DNA from: JANQPX01 sp050633905
GTDB taxonomy: Bacteria; Pseudomonadota; Alphaproteobacteria; Geminicoccales; Geminicoccaceae
Assembly (NCBI GenBank): GCA_050633905.1
Contig: JBOEHJ010000013.1
Coordinates: 62,001-126,000, forward strand
Reading direction: 5' to 3'
Length of the DNA stretch: 64,000 nucleotides
The translations under genes and the position numbers were made by a program. Within the stretch, counting starts at the first letter, position 1, and every line of letters starts with the position of its first letter. Below, piece after piece: positions 16,901 through 24,045 of this stretch. The notes beneath the pieces are model-generated. The model searched no databases. It was not told where the DNA came from and was given only the letters and a program-made list of their open reading frames with translations.

Positions 16901-17579
16901 CCTTTTCAAAGCAGGCGACTATCGCCGCGCTTTACAGCGCCTTGGACAGACGTCGCAATGGCTGCAGAATCATGGCAGAGTTCGAGAAGGTCTAAAGCTG
17001 CTTCAGCCTTTCCTCGCTGAAGATGTTTTGTCAAAAATGGAACGGCGCCTCCAAGGTCAATTGCTTGGTACGATCGCCTTAGCCCATTATCGACTGGATG
17101 AGGTTGAGAAGGCTGTCTGCTATTTCGAGCAACGGCTTGCCATTGCGCGCGAGGTTGGCGATCGGCAGGGGGAGGGCCTTGCTCTCGGCAATCTCGGCCT
17201 CGCCTATACCCGCCTGGACGACCTCGAGAAAGCTATCAGCACTTATGAGCAAGTGCTTGTTATCTCGCGTGAAACCGGCGATCTGCGTGGCAAGGGCAAT
17301 ACTTTCGGCAATCTTGGTAATGCCTATGCCCGTTTAGGCGAGACCAAAAAGGCCATCGCCTTTCATGAACAAGCCTTGGCCATCTCGCGCGAGATCGGTG
17401 ATCGGCAGGCTGAGGGGTTGGACCTCCACAATCTTGGCAATGTCTATGCGGATTTGGGCGAGGCCGATAAGGCGACTGGCTACTATGACCAGGCACTTGC
17501 CATCGGCCGCGCCATCAACGATCCGCGGCTCATTGAGCTCTGCGAGACGGGCCAAGCGAACCTCTCCAAGCTAAGCTAG
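13986..17579 (+). CDS. TIR-CHAT-NTPase(STAND)-TPR multidomain protein
   Basis: 1197 residues; ATG 13986 chosen, with TTG 13974 possible. Residues 7-145 are a TIR domain: YDIFLSH at the start, SRYMVQVLSD, and DWVAQEW, whose Glu80 sits where NADase TIRs have the catalytic Glu. Residues about 150-530 are a CHAT (caspase-like) domain: LLHALPWELL, GIHFSGQ, LHRAGVSQVVGYFGP, TTRDAVRAARLRLAE. The CHAT catalytic His (GHG) is Gln360 and the Cys (NAC) is Val406, so it is a predicted pseudoprotease. Residues 560-760 hold an NB-ARC/STAND NTPase with Walker A GLAGLGKST (586-594, Lys592) and Walker B LVLYLDNLE (678-686). Residues about 1026-1195 are TPR repeats. Likely a cytoplasmic immune-type sensor in which TPRs sense, the NTPase oligomerises and TIR consumes NAD. 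No partner gene is adjacent. Confidence 0.88.
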   Translation: MAKSAGDYDIFLSHEYQDSPWVATLAAKLDAFGLRVFVNQEEIHVGGKGILRLSDGLENSRYMVQVLSDHTVDRDWVAQEWTSFAGGHDPMGRLLSIRIDAVELPTILHATQVIDGVDRDAERAAAEILRIVGAPTILSSTDDRRLVLGRDLVLTLSRENDELVVLWPDGEVRRSTLPWKKDKAFRDAYLDFFEPQRKASIERAGRGDLLRHAKLIGSCLFEVLFDDEDARTLRKIIGADRTRPVIQLCFDDRLLHALPWELLCHGDRFLLREGEIDLLRSTADEADIATLLKEPTEPFKLVVNVAAPENSRLDYESESYRISLATAGCRAIVPTELGTLDDLVETVAREAPQGIHFSGQSMPGALLFENDEGRDHEVPVQDLIANIRKNLPDEHSLPAFFYLASVDGIKSVDFDADELGSSDAALHLHRAGVSQVVGYFGPIADELSTCVEETLYGAIASGKTTRDAVRAARLRLAEPLHADDAGHQPARVGLAEAPAAAFEAAIDAHPFAWAQLVFYHRGLEWPLSIESGKRGHGDLFKRSFKRSFEGGGDRRVLRVGFIGRRREQQAVRRRLRAGARAFVFQGLAGLGKSTLAEETLPRLTDSDRNICTLWCQEAAKSEGSLADALVAQLLAYCRKRFGLEWEQVVQQVDPVAGDDPAERFRYFLEILVQNAPGLVLYLDNLETLLVGPDDDLNAVAFGQWAQPALAEIWQHAARTAHDAENVYLVASSRYRHLDFGDALLPVSPLSPDALFRLTARFQSLQRLHARTRARLVARLDGHPRGVDYADDLVAKALAGWQDRHGAWTLSTPPGDAEIAKEWHDLVEPVLPKNAGKLRDSLLLQAIWDKVLDPGARRFLCRMSVLRKPVEWSLLGLLGDQHEAEASALETAQRLRDTSLFERLELCVQTGEDEVGLVTRYQLHPATAQFINEAHQPNRNDLLLGAHRRLGEHLEVEANTSPHIETSIEAGYYLFKAGDYRRALQRLGQTSQWLQNHGRVREGLKLLQPFLAEDVLSKMERRLQGQLLGTIALAHYRLDEVEKAVCYFEQRLAIAREVGDRQGEGLALGNLGLAYTRLDDLEKAISTYEQVLVISRETGDLRGKGNTFGNLGNAYARLGETKKAIAFHEQALAISREIGDRQAEGLDLHNLGNVYADLGEADKATGYYDQALAIGRAINDPRLIELCETGQANLSKLS

Positions 17580-17604
17580 AAGAGCATTTCCAGGTCAGGT
17601 CGAA

Positions 17605-17676
17605 CCAGCCCTCTCCCTCGCCCAACCACCCGATATGGTTGGATACTGCAGGTGGTTGGGCGGGGGAGAGGGCTGG
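17605..17676. repeat. 26-bp near-perfect inverted repeat downstream of the TIR-CHAT gene
   Basis: Arms 17605-17630 and 17651-17676 are complementary at 25 of 26 positions (CCAGCCCTCTCCC at the outer end), with a 20-base loop. It begins 26 bases after the TIR-CHAT stop. As RNA it would form a very stable hairpin and could act as a terminator, but no T-run follows; the length and the adjoining transposase debris also fit a palindromic repeat or MITE-like element. Confidence 0.8.
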
Positions 17677-17679
17677 CGC

Positions 17680-17830
17680 TGCGTAAACCTCATCGGCAAA
17701 TGCTCGACTTCGCGCAATCTCAGGCTGAAGCGATAGTAATAAAGCCATACCGCATAGCTGTTGGTCCCTCACGGAAAGCGGTGGCCTTTGAAAGGACCGG
17801 GGCAAGATTGAAGCTGCCCATCATTCTACG
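17680..17830 (-). mobile_element. Decayed IS6-family transposase N-terminal fragment
   Basis: Read on the minus strand, one frame gives FKGHRFP, then a TGA, then AVWLYYYRFSLRLREVEHL. This corresponds to the start of IS6-family DDE transposases (FKxxRFPxxVIxxAVWLYxRFxLSxRDVEELLAERG). The frame is interrupted and everything after the first 40 codons is missing, replaced by the inverted repeat. It is a dead fragment; no terminal inverted repeats of an intact IS are visible. Confidence 0.65.
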
Positions 17831-17889
17831 GATCACACCATTCCGTGCCAACCGATTGCCAACTTGACGATGCCCTTCTATCGCCTCCT

Positions 17890-19050
17890 TCAAGCCGCCT
17901 TATTCGGTTCGGCCTGCTCCATGACACGCATGTTCGGCCAATGTGGATTGTCGTAAGGTGAGGCATAGGACTCGTGCTGCCGATCAGACTGATAGCGCAT
18001 AAACGTCCAGAGGGTCATCAATGCGAGACCGGTCAGCAAGGATAGAATAGATGCGATCATCGCAATCTTCGGAAGTGAAAAACCGTCGGTCGTTGTCGCG
18101 GATGCTCGAGTGACGGGAGGTTTTGACCAGTCCGGATGCTCTAGGAGGATTAACGAGCTTGTCGGAACAGTTGCTGCATCATCGCCTGTAAGCTTGGTGG
18201 TTGGGCTCGAGGCACGACGATCGGTCGCCCAACTCATGAGTTGTTTGCGAGCAACAGCTTTAACGGCCTCGAGGTCACCGTCCAATTGGCGACGATCTTT
18301 GGCGGGCAGTTCATTGCGCGCATTCGCAAGCGCATCCGTAAACTTTCTTAACAACGCAACGTCCATATCTTCGTTAACAATTCCGTTTTTGTTCTCGCTC
18401 GGTAACGGCTGAGGCGCAACTTCGCCATTTGTTAATTCGGTGAATTCGGCCTCGATGTACTCGACAATCCGGCTTTGCAATTCGCGCATCGCTACAGTGT
18501 GATGCTGTAGAAGCGCATCGCTGAACACATCCACCATCATTGTAGCGAGATAGGGATCGGCCGCACGAAAGGAAATCTCGATGCGCCGTCCATCATCGGA
18601 TCGATGAACCGACAACCGCTCCTCAATGATCTCAAGCTGATCGATAAGCGTCTTAGGCTTCAGCCATTCTTCAATCCAGGAACATACGCTCCTTTCGCGA
18701 ATCCGCCATGCCCCCAATGGTTGGTAGCATGCCAAAGTACGCATGCGCTCCCGCAACTTGACGCTCCAGGTTTCGCCGATCTCTGCAAGCGCTATGGCAC
18801 GGTTGTGCGGGAGGTCATCGAGGGCGGCCTGGGCTGCCTCTTCCGATTCTAGCCATGATGCACTGTCCACCGTCGACGCTTGTACCGAGTCGAAGTTTGA
18901 AAGGCGTGCACGAGTTTCGTTTAAGAGGGCCGTCCCGGTAACCTCAAAATCTGCTTTAGAGTTAGACCAGGGTGCGCCGAACCAGAGAAGTCCAAAAATA
19001 GGAAAAAATGCGACGAGCGCTGTCAGCGTAGTACGTTGCATGTACCGCAT
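17890..19050 (-). CDS. Wzz-like polysaccharide chain-length/co-polymerase protein
   Basis: 386 residues with the two-transmembrane topology of Wzz proteins: an N-terminal helix (TTLTALVAFFPIFGLLWFG, residues 8-26), a long periplasmic region rich in charged helices, and a second helix near the C-terminus (IAMIASILSLLTGLALMTLW, about 329-350) followed by a short cytoplasmic tail. The periplasmic part shows IEISFRAADPYLATMMVDVFSDALL, the element (xSxxxxDPxxAxxxxNxxxxxx) typical of Wzz/Wzc. Similarity is moderate. It lies 277 bases downstream of the tyrosine autokinase gene on the same strand, so the pair probably works together in chain-length control or export of a surface polysaccharide. Confidence 0.72.
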   Translation of the reverse strand: MRYMQRTTLTALVAFFPIFGLLWFGAPWSNSKADFEVTGTALLNETRARLSNFDSVQASTVDSASWLESEEAAQAALDDLPHNRAIALAEIGETWSVKLRERMRTLACYQPLGAWRIRERSVCSWIEEWLKPKTLIDQLEIIEERLSVHRSDDGRRIEISFRAADPYLATMMVDVFSDALLQHHTVAMRELQSRIVEYIEAEFTELTNGEVAPQPLPSENKNGIVNEDMDVALLRKFTDALANARNELPAKDRRQLDGDLEAVKAVARKQLMSWATDRRASSPTTKLTGDDAATVPTSSLILLEHPDWSKPPVTRASATTTDGFSLPKIAMIASILSLLTGLALMTLWTFMRYQSDRQHESYASPYDNPHWPNMRVMEQAEPNKAA

Positions 19051-19327
19051 GGCATTGCTCTCCTAAGCGAATCATTTCCGCCTTGGAAACGGCTTTCTGT
19101 AACATCAATTGATCCAGACCAGAGCTTCGTCGACCGGACCATGAGCATCGAAAAGAGATCGAGTGATCGATTCTCCACGATGCAGGGCGACAGTAGTGTT
19201 TGTTGCATTGATCGCAAGATATTCATCCCATGACAATCTCTCTGACGGCAGCGCACGGAAGCATTCATAGCATTCCACATCGGTGTTAGAAACGCGTCCG
19301 TTCAGTAACTTGGTGATCGGTTGCTGC

Positions 19328-21373
19328 TTAGAACGTATCTTGATACTGGTACTTACCTGCTGTTGCGTACCTCAAGCGATCAGCGAGATCGACTTGTGTC
19401 AGAACGACACCGGCGATCGGCCGGGGGGCTAGCGCGCGAATGGCCGATCGCACCGCGCTGCGGTGGGTTTCTTGCCAGCGAACAACGAACAGGACCTCGT
19501 CGGCCTCGTCGCAAAGGACGAGCGTGTCACTGACACCGAGAACGGGGGGGCAATCGACGATGATGAGATCGTAGCGCGCCTTTAAACTGCCGAGCAAAGT
19601 CTTCAATTGGACCGAGCGCGATAGGGCGAAAGCGTCTTCGCTCGGTCCCGATGCAAGCAGTAGATCTGCGCCGCTCTCTGTCTCTTTGACGATGACGTCG
19701 TCAACCCAATCAACCTTGCCAGAGAGTAGATCGACCAAACCATTTCTCGGTGAGACAGTGGTCAGTTTCGTCGCTAGGCCGACCTTGCGCATATCCCCCT
19801 CGACCAGGAGCACCTTAGCACCGCCAGCTGCCGATTGCCGAGCCAGACTAAGTGCCAAGATTGTCTTGCCTTCATCGGGGAAACAGGACGTGATCGCCAC
19901 GACCCGGTGTGACTGGGTGGAACTCTCTCCGCGAGGCGGCAATATCGCGTTGAAGATGCCGCGCACGCCCTCGATGAAGGTGTAGCCTTCGAGCGCCCAG
20001 CGTTTCTCGCGCGACGAAAGTTGGAGCTTGGCAGAAAGGGGTACGACGCCATGCACATTGGGCAGCATGCCGAGAACGCGGAGTCCAAGATAGCTCTCGG
20101 CCTCATCCACATCGTTGAACCCTTTGCGTTGAAGCTCAGCCAAGATAGCTCCGACAAAGCCGAGCGCACCTACTCCGAAAAAAGTTAGACCTATAAGGAA
20201 GGCACCACTCACCATGCTTGGACGGCTCGGGATGGACGCTGGCTCGATAATTCTCGTTGTGTCGGAAGAGGTAGCCACAAATTCGCTTATCTGATTCCTA
20301 CGATCGATCATAGCCTCGTAGAAGCGCCGAAATCCCGTATCATCCTCTGCTAAGGCATGAGAATTGAGATGATCGTTCCTCGCATCCGAGAGCTCGGCTT
20401 CGACGTCCTCGACCATGGTTTGCAGCTCATCGAAACGCGCTTCGGCGGTGCGTGCTTCCGAACGGAGTTTCTCGGCTACACGCGCGCTTTCCTCTTCGGG
20501 CGAGACCGGCAAAGCGTCCAAGGGAGCTTCGGTCAATCGGGCTCTGGCATTGGCAAGCTCGAGTGTGGCGTTGGTCAACTCTTCTGATAACCTGGCGTAG
20601 CGCCGCTCGACCGGCGACGTGCCTTGGATAAAAAGAGGGCCGGCCAATGGTGCTTTCTTCTCTTCGATCAATGCCGGGGAAGCTTCGGTGAGACGTTGAA
20701 GCTGACGAATCTCCTGCTGCATGGCCTGCTGCCGGCTCTCAACTCTGTGTTCAAGAAACGCCTGTGCGAGCCCATTGGCGACCCTTGCTGCGATTTCCGG
20801 ATCCGGTGAGCGATAGGAAATGGTGATCACCGATGTCGACGAATCAGCTTCGATCAAGAGTTGGGAACGAAAATCATCCAGGCGGCGCGACGACGACAGA
20901 CGATGGTCTTCAGAGTCAGATTTCTCGCCGATAAGCATCATCAAGCGATCTCGAACGTTGAAGAATGGTCCTCGGTCGAATTCCGGATTGATATCATTAA
21001 GGATCTGCTCGACGATTAGTGCAGATCCGATCAGCTTAGCTTCGCTGCCAAGGTAGTCGTGCGGTGTGTTCGGTGGGCGCTCTGATGAGCGCTGATCAAA
21101 ACCTTTGACTGCGATCGCGTTCTGATCGAACAGGATTTCGGCATGGGCGACATAGTAGTTAGGGCGCATCAGAACATAAGCGGTCATGGCGGTCGTGGCC
21201 GCCATCGCTAGCAAAAAAATCTTGCCGCGGTGCCGACTGAAAGCATTGGAAAGACGAGATAGAATTCGCGAGCCGTAGGTTTGCTCAGCCGCAGCTTCCA
21301 CCTTTCGCTCGTCTCGCGGGGGGACAATCGCTTCAGTCGACAAGTAACGCCTCCCCTTCGCGCCCGATTTCAT
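19328..21373 (-). CDS. Wzc/ExoP-type tyrosine autokinase and polysaccharide co-polymerase
   Basis: 681 residues. The N-terminal Wzz domain lies between transmembrane helices at about residues 53-71 and 384-408. A C-terminal BY-kinase (CpsD/CapB) domain carries Walker A SCFPDEGKTILAL, Walker A' VLLVEGDMRKVG and Walker B YDLIIVDCPPVLG. It ends with a short Tyr cluster (RYATAGKYQYQDTF), the usual autophosphorylation tail. Such proteins regulate assembly and length of exopolysaccharide by cycling phosphorylation at the inner membrane. The start at 21373 overlaps the 3' end of the upstream TAXI gene by 41 bases, so the two are likely co-transcribed. No glycosyltransferases, flippase or polymerase are nearby: it is an orphan module. 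Confidence 0.9.
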   Translation of the reverse strand: MKSGAKGRRYLSTEAIVPPRDERKVEAAAEQTYGSRILSRLSNAFSRHRGKIFLLAMAATTAMTAYVLMRPNYYVAHAEILFDQNAIAVKGFDQRSSERPPNTPHDYLGSEAKLIGSALIVEQILNDINPEFDRGPFFNVRDRLMMLIGEKSDSEDHRLSSSRRLDDFRSQLLIEADSSTSVITISYRSPDPEIAARVANGLAQAFLEHRVESRQQAMQQEIRQLQRLTEASPALIEEKKAPLAGPLFIQGTSPVERRYARLSEELTNATLELANARARLTEAPLDALPVSPEEESARVAEKLRSEARTAEARFDELQTMVEDVEAELSDARNDHLNSHALAEDDTGFRRFYEAMIDRRNQISEFVATSSDTTRIIEPASIPSRPSMVSGAFLIGLTFFGVGALGFVGAILAELQRKGFNDVDEAESYLGLRVLGMLPNVHGVVPLSAKLQLSSREKRWALEGYTFIEGVRGIFNAILPPRGESSTQSHRVVAITSCFPDEGKTILALSLARQSAAGGAKVLLVEGDMRKVGLATKLTTVSPRNGLVDLLSGKVDWVDDVIVKETESGADLLLASGPSEDAFALSRSVQLKTLLGSLKARYDLIIVDCPPVLGVSDTLVLCDEADEVLFVVRWQETHRSAVRSAIRALAPRPIAGVVLTQVDLADRLRYATAGKYQYQDTF

Positions 21374-23003
21374 TGCTCGCTGATCTCAAGCCGATGGCGT
21401 TGAGACCTTTTCTTGTCCTGTTCGCCTTCTTCAACGCGTCCTTTTTGTCAACGATCTCCTGTATCCAAGTCTCGGCGGGATGCCAGCGCTTCCAACCTTG
21501 GAGTTCGTCCGTGAGATCGATAATCTGCCACTTAGGGTGGCGGCCCTCGTTTTTGAGTTCAAGAAGCCTCTCAAAGAAAGCGACAACGAACCGCGCTACA
21601 ACCGCATATCGCTCACCTCCGGGCTGCCAATTGTACGTTGCAAGAACCGTCGGCACCGCAATCGTGCTCACGGCCTGATCTGGCGCTAACAACCCAGGAT
21701 AGTCGTTCGCTTCGATCGTCGCCGGTTCGTATGCATCGGTGACATCTTTTTGCGCTATCGGCAGCAAGGCTAATCCGTCGTCCGGCCGAAGTGACGCAAG
21801 CTCGGGAAGCGGCTTCGCACCTACGATCACAACGCCTGACAACGCTCCGGTCTTGAGCTCGACGATGGCCTCCTCGAGTTCGAGCGATCTCTGAACGACC
21901 GGAAGGTTCAGTGCGTCGAATACACTAGCAGCAGTTAGTGCAGCCGTGCTGTTATCGATGCCGAAACTGACACGCTTCCCCTTCAAGTCGTCAATCGTCT
22001 TGATGCTCTCGTTGACAAGAAGATGGACTTCCGCGTCGAAGAGTGTCGCGATGTAGCGGACCTGGTCGACAACGTTGGGATAGATTTCCTTCTTTCTTGC
22101 GTAAGTGAGAAGGTCTGCTGGAATGATCGCCAGGTCCACACCTTCCCGATAGATCAGGTCACCAAGGTGGTTTAACGAATCCGCGCTTGCCATGGAAATC
22201 AGACGTAAGCCGTCTTCATCTTCGAGGACCGTTGCGAGGTCATCCGTTATCATCTGATCGGCAGCACTCGAATCGGCGGCCAGGACACCAACTGTGCTAT
22301 CATTGATACTCGCGCGAGCGTCGGCTGGGAGTTCGTAGCGCTCCAGCGAGCTGCTCGTGAAGAACTCGGCCAATGCCGGCATGGAAACTTCTCGCTCGCG
22401 ATAGTAGCGGAGCGCTCCTTCATGAATGGGCACCGGGAGACCGATCGTCGCATCTTCAAGCGTGACCCGCTTGGCATTCTCATCGATGGTCTGCAACTGG
22501 GACAGGTGATCAAAGATTGTCTTGGTCATCTTATAGACGACATCGTCGTCAACGTCGGCACGGACCGCTAGAAAGTAACTTTTGCCGATGCCTTGATCTG
22601 ATCTTCTTGGAGCCTTTGCATCATCGACGCCAGAGCTGCCAATAGCGGCAAGGGCACGCAAAACGCCGTCGTCTTCGAATTCGGCATGTAGATCATCGAC
22701 TGGGGGGGCAACCATCAAGGCAAATTGCGCGCGATCTTCAAGCACAAGCTCGAGATTTGTTGTGTAGGCTTCCGTACTGATAGTCGTTAAGTCGATATGG
22801 TGATGTGGAAGCAATCGCAATTTGATCAGCGATGATATTGCGACCCCGATGGGGAAATGCTCGCTATCTGAAGTAACGAGCGCGAGGGAGTAGCTATGCG
22901 TTTGCGGCTTCTGCTGAGCCACGGCCTGCCAACCTAAGAGCAGACTGCAGCAGAACAAGATTGCTCCTCGGAAGGTTGATCCGGATCTTCGGCTTTTCCG
23001 CAT
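21333..23003 (-). CDS. Exported double-TAXI solute-binding-like protein (shorter paralogue)
   Basis: 556 residues with a signal peptide (GAILFCCSLLLGWQAVAQQ). Two TAXI-type (TRAP-associated extracytoplasmic immunogenic) lobes are fused: the first begins FPIGVAISSLIKLRLLP, the second around residue 235 (STVGVLAAD) with FDAEVHLLVNESIKTIDDLKGKRVSFG. Compared with the plus-strand paralogue at 24046 it lacks roughly 130 residues of the first lobe, between the early strand and the SYFLAVRADVDDDVVYKMTKT segment, so lobe 1 probably cannot bind ligand normally. No TRAP membrane subunits are encoded nearby. The overlap with the tyrosine autokinase gene suggests it is a periplasmic sensor or accessory protein of that polysaccharide module rather than a transporter part. 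Confidence 0.8.
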   Translation of the reverse strand: MRKSRRSGSTFRGAILFCCSLLLGWQAVAQQKPQTHSYSLALVTSDSEHFPIGVAISSLIKLRLLPHHHIDLTTISTEAYTTNLELVLEDRAQFALMVAPPVDDLHAEFEDDGVLRALAAIGSSGVDDAKAPRRSDQGIGKSYFLAVRADVDDDVVYKMTKTIFDHLSQLQTIDENAKRVTLEDATIGLPVPIHEGALRYYREREVSMPALAEFFTSSSLERYELPADARASINDSTVGVLAADSSAADQMITDDLATVLEDEDGLRLISMASADSLNHLGDLIYREGVDLAIIPADLLTYARKKEIYPNVVDQVRYIATLFDAEVHLLVNESIKTIDDLKGKRVSFGIDNSTAALTAASVFDALNLPVVQRSLELEEAIVELKTGALSGVVIVGAKPLPELASLRPDDGLALLPIAQKDVTDAYEPATIEANDYPGLLAPDQAVSTIAVPTVLATYNWQPGGERYAVVARFVVAFFERLLELKNEGRHPKWQIIDLTDELQGWKRWHPAETWIQEIVDKKDALKKANRTRKGLNAIGLRSASNEIGREGEALLVD

Positions 23004-24045
23004 TGTGATACAGTCCCCTTTTTTTGATCAGGCCGCCCGTACTACTGTCCTGCTATGAAACAAGGCGAAAAAGACGCACGACGGTTTCTTGATCTCGAAG
23101 TATCGTGAAGAGTGTCAAAGGGCCGTACGCACGTGTTATGCGCAGATATCGACAATTCCAATCCTTGCCAACACAGTCTTTAATCGATGCACTCAGCCCC
23201 TTGCCGGGACATCGTTTGTAGAAACGCACCTATCAAGATAGATGAACCCAAGATGGCTGTGCTTTTATCAACTTTTCGCGATATGCCCATAGCATAAATG
23301 TTTGTATGGATAATCTTTGGGTTAAACTAATTCGATTCTAAGTAACTTAAGCGATCAAAATGTCGTGGCTGTCGCTTCATGTTCGAATCACGTGAACATC
23401 CAGTATTCTCCAATTGCTCCTGACCCAGCAAAGGTTATTGAATAAAAGCTTTTGATTGAATTAATATTTATTGAATAATGCTTAATTGGTTTGTTTTTGC
23501 TTTCATCGCTTACGAGAATAATTGTTACTCAAACGACACAGCATTCGCAAACGTCACGTCACTCATCTTGCCTACCGCCTAAGTTCGAAAAGGATTCTCT
23601 CACCTGTAAGCATCTCGGTATCGATCGGGCCGTGTAACATTATAGATGTTAAAGACATGAGCTGTAAAACTATAGGTTGTATTTGGCGATTAATATATCA
23701 ATTCGCCAATTAGCAATGATTGTATTGTCCACAGAAATCTGGCAGAAACCTGGCGGTGCAATAAGATTGTATTCAAAACCTTCATAGGCAATTGGGACGT
23801 CAAAACCAAGTTACGCTTTGTCTTGTTGCCGAAGAATTCTTTCCGCGCTGCGCGAATAACCCTGGCAGTATGTAGGGCTTGCGCGGGAGGCGGATTGACC
23901 ATCAGCAGGCGCATCGAGTTTTTATTGTCAAAGTAGGCCAGCAAGTGCCTCGTCAATGCTATTCAGCTGCTAGTTACTGTTTTGACTGGATCGAGCAAAA
24001 GAACAGGATCGACCTGAACAAGGTCATCATGACGGGTAGGAAGTG
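23004..24045. other. 1-kb AT-rich divergent region between two TAXI genes
   Basis: Flanked by divergent paralogues, so it should hold both promoters. The central part (about 23280-23720) is strongly AT-rich. A GGGG run 8-10 bases upstream of the ATG at 23003 (minus strand) is that gene's ribosome site. Short frames at 23522-23713 (+) and 23690-23956 (-) show no family, ribosome site or coding bias, so I do not call them. The length is unusual for this gene-dense genome; it may hide a small RNA or decayed gene. Confidence 0.45.

Noticed and set aside
13986..17579. A multi-gene defence island around the TIR-CHAT gene
   Set aside because: Neighbours are amine catabolism on the left and EPS regulation on the right; no restriction, toxin or other defence genes were seen.
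23690..23956. 88-codon minus-strand ORF in the TAXI intergenic region
   Set aside because: No ribosome site, no family, AT-rich surroundings and no link to either neighbour.
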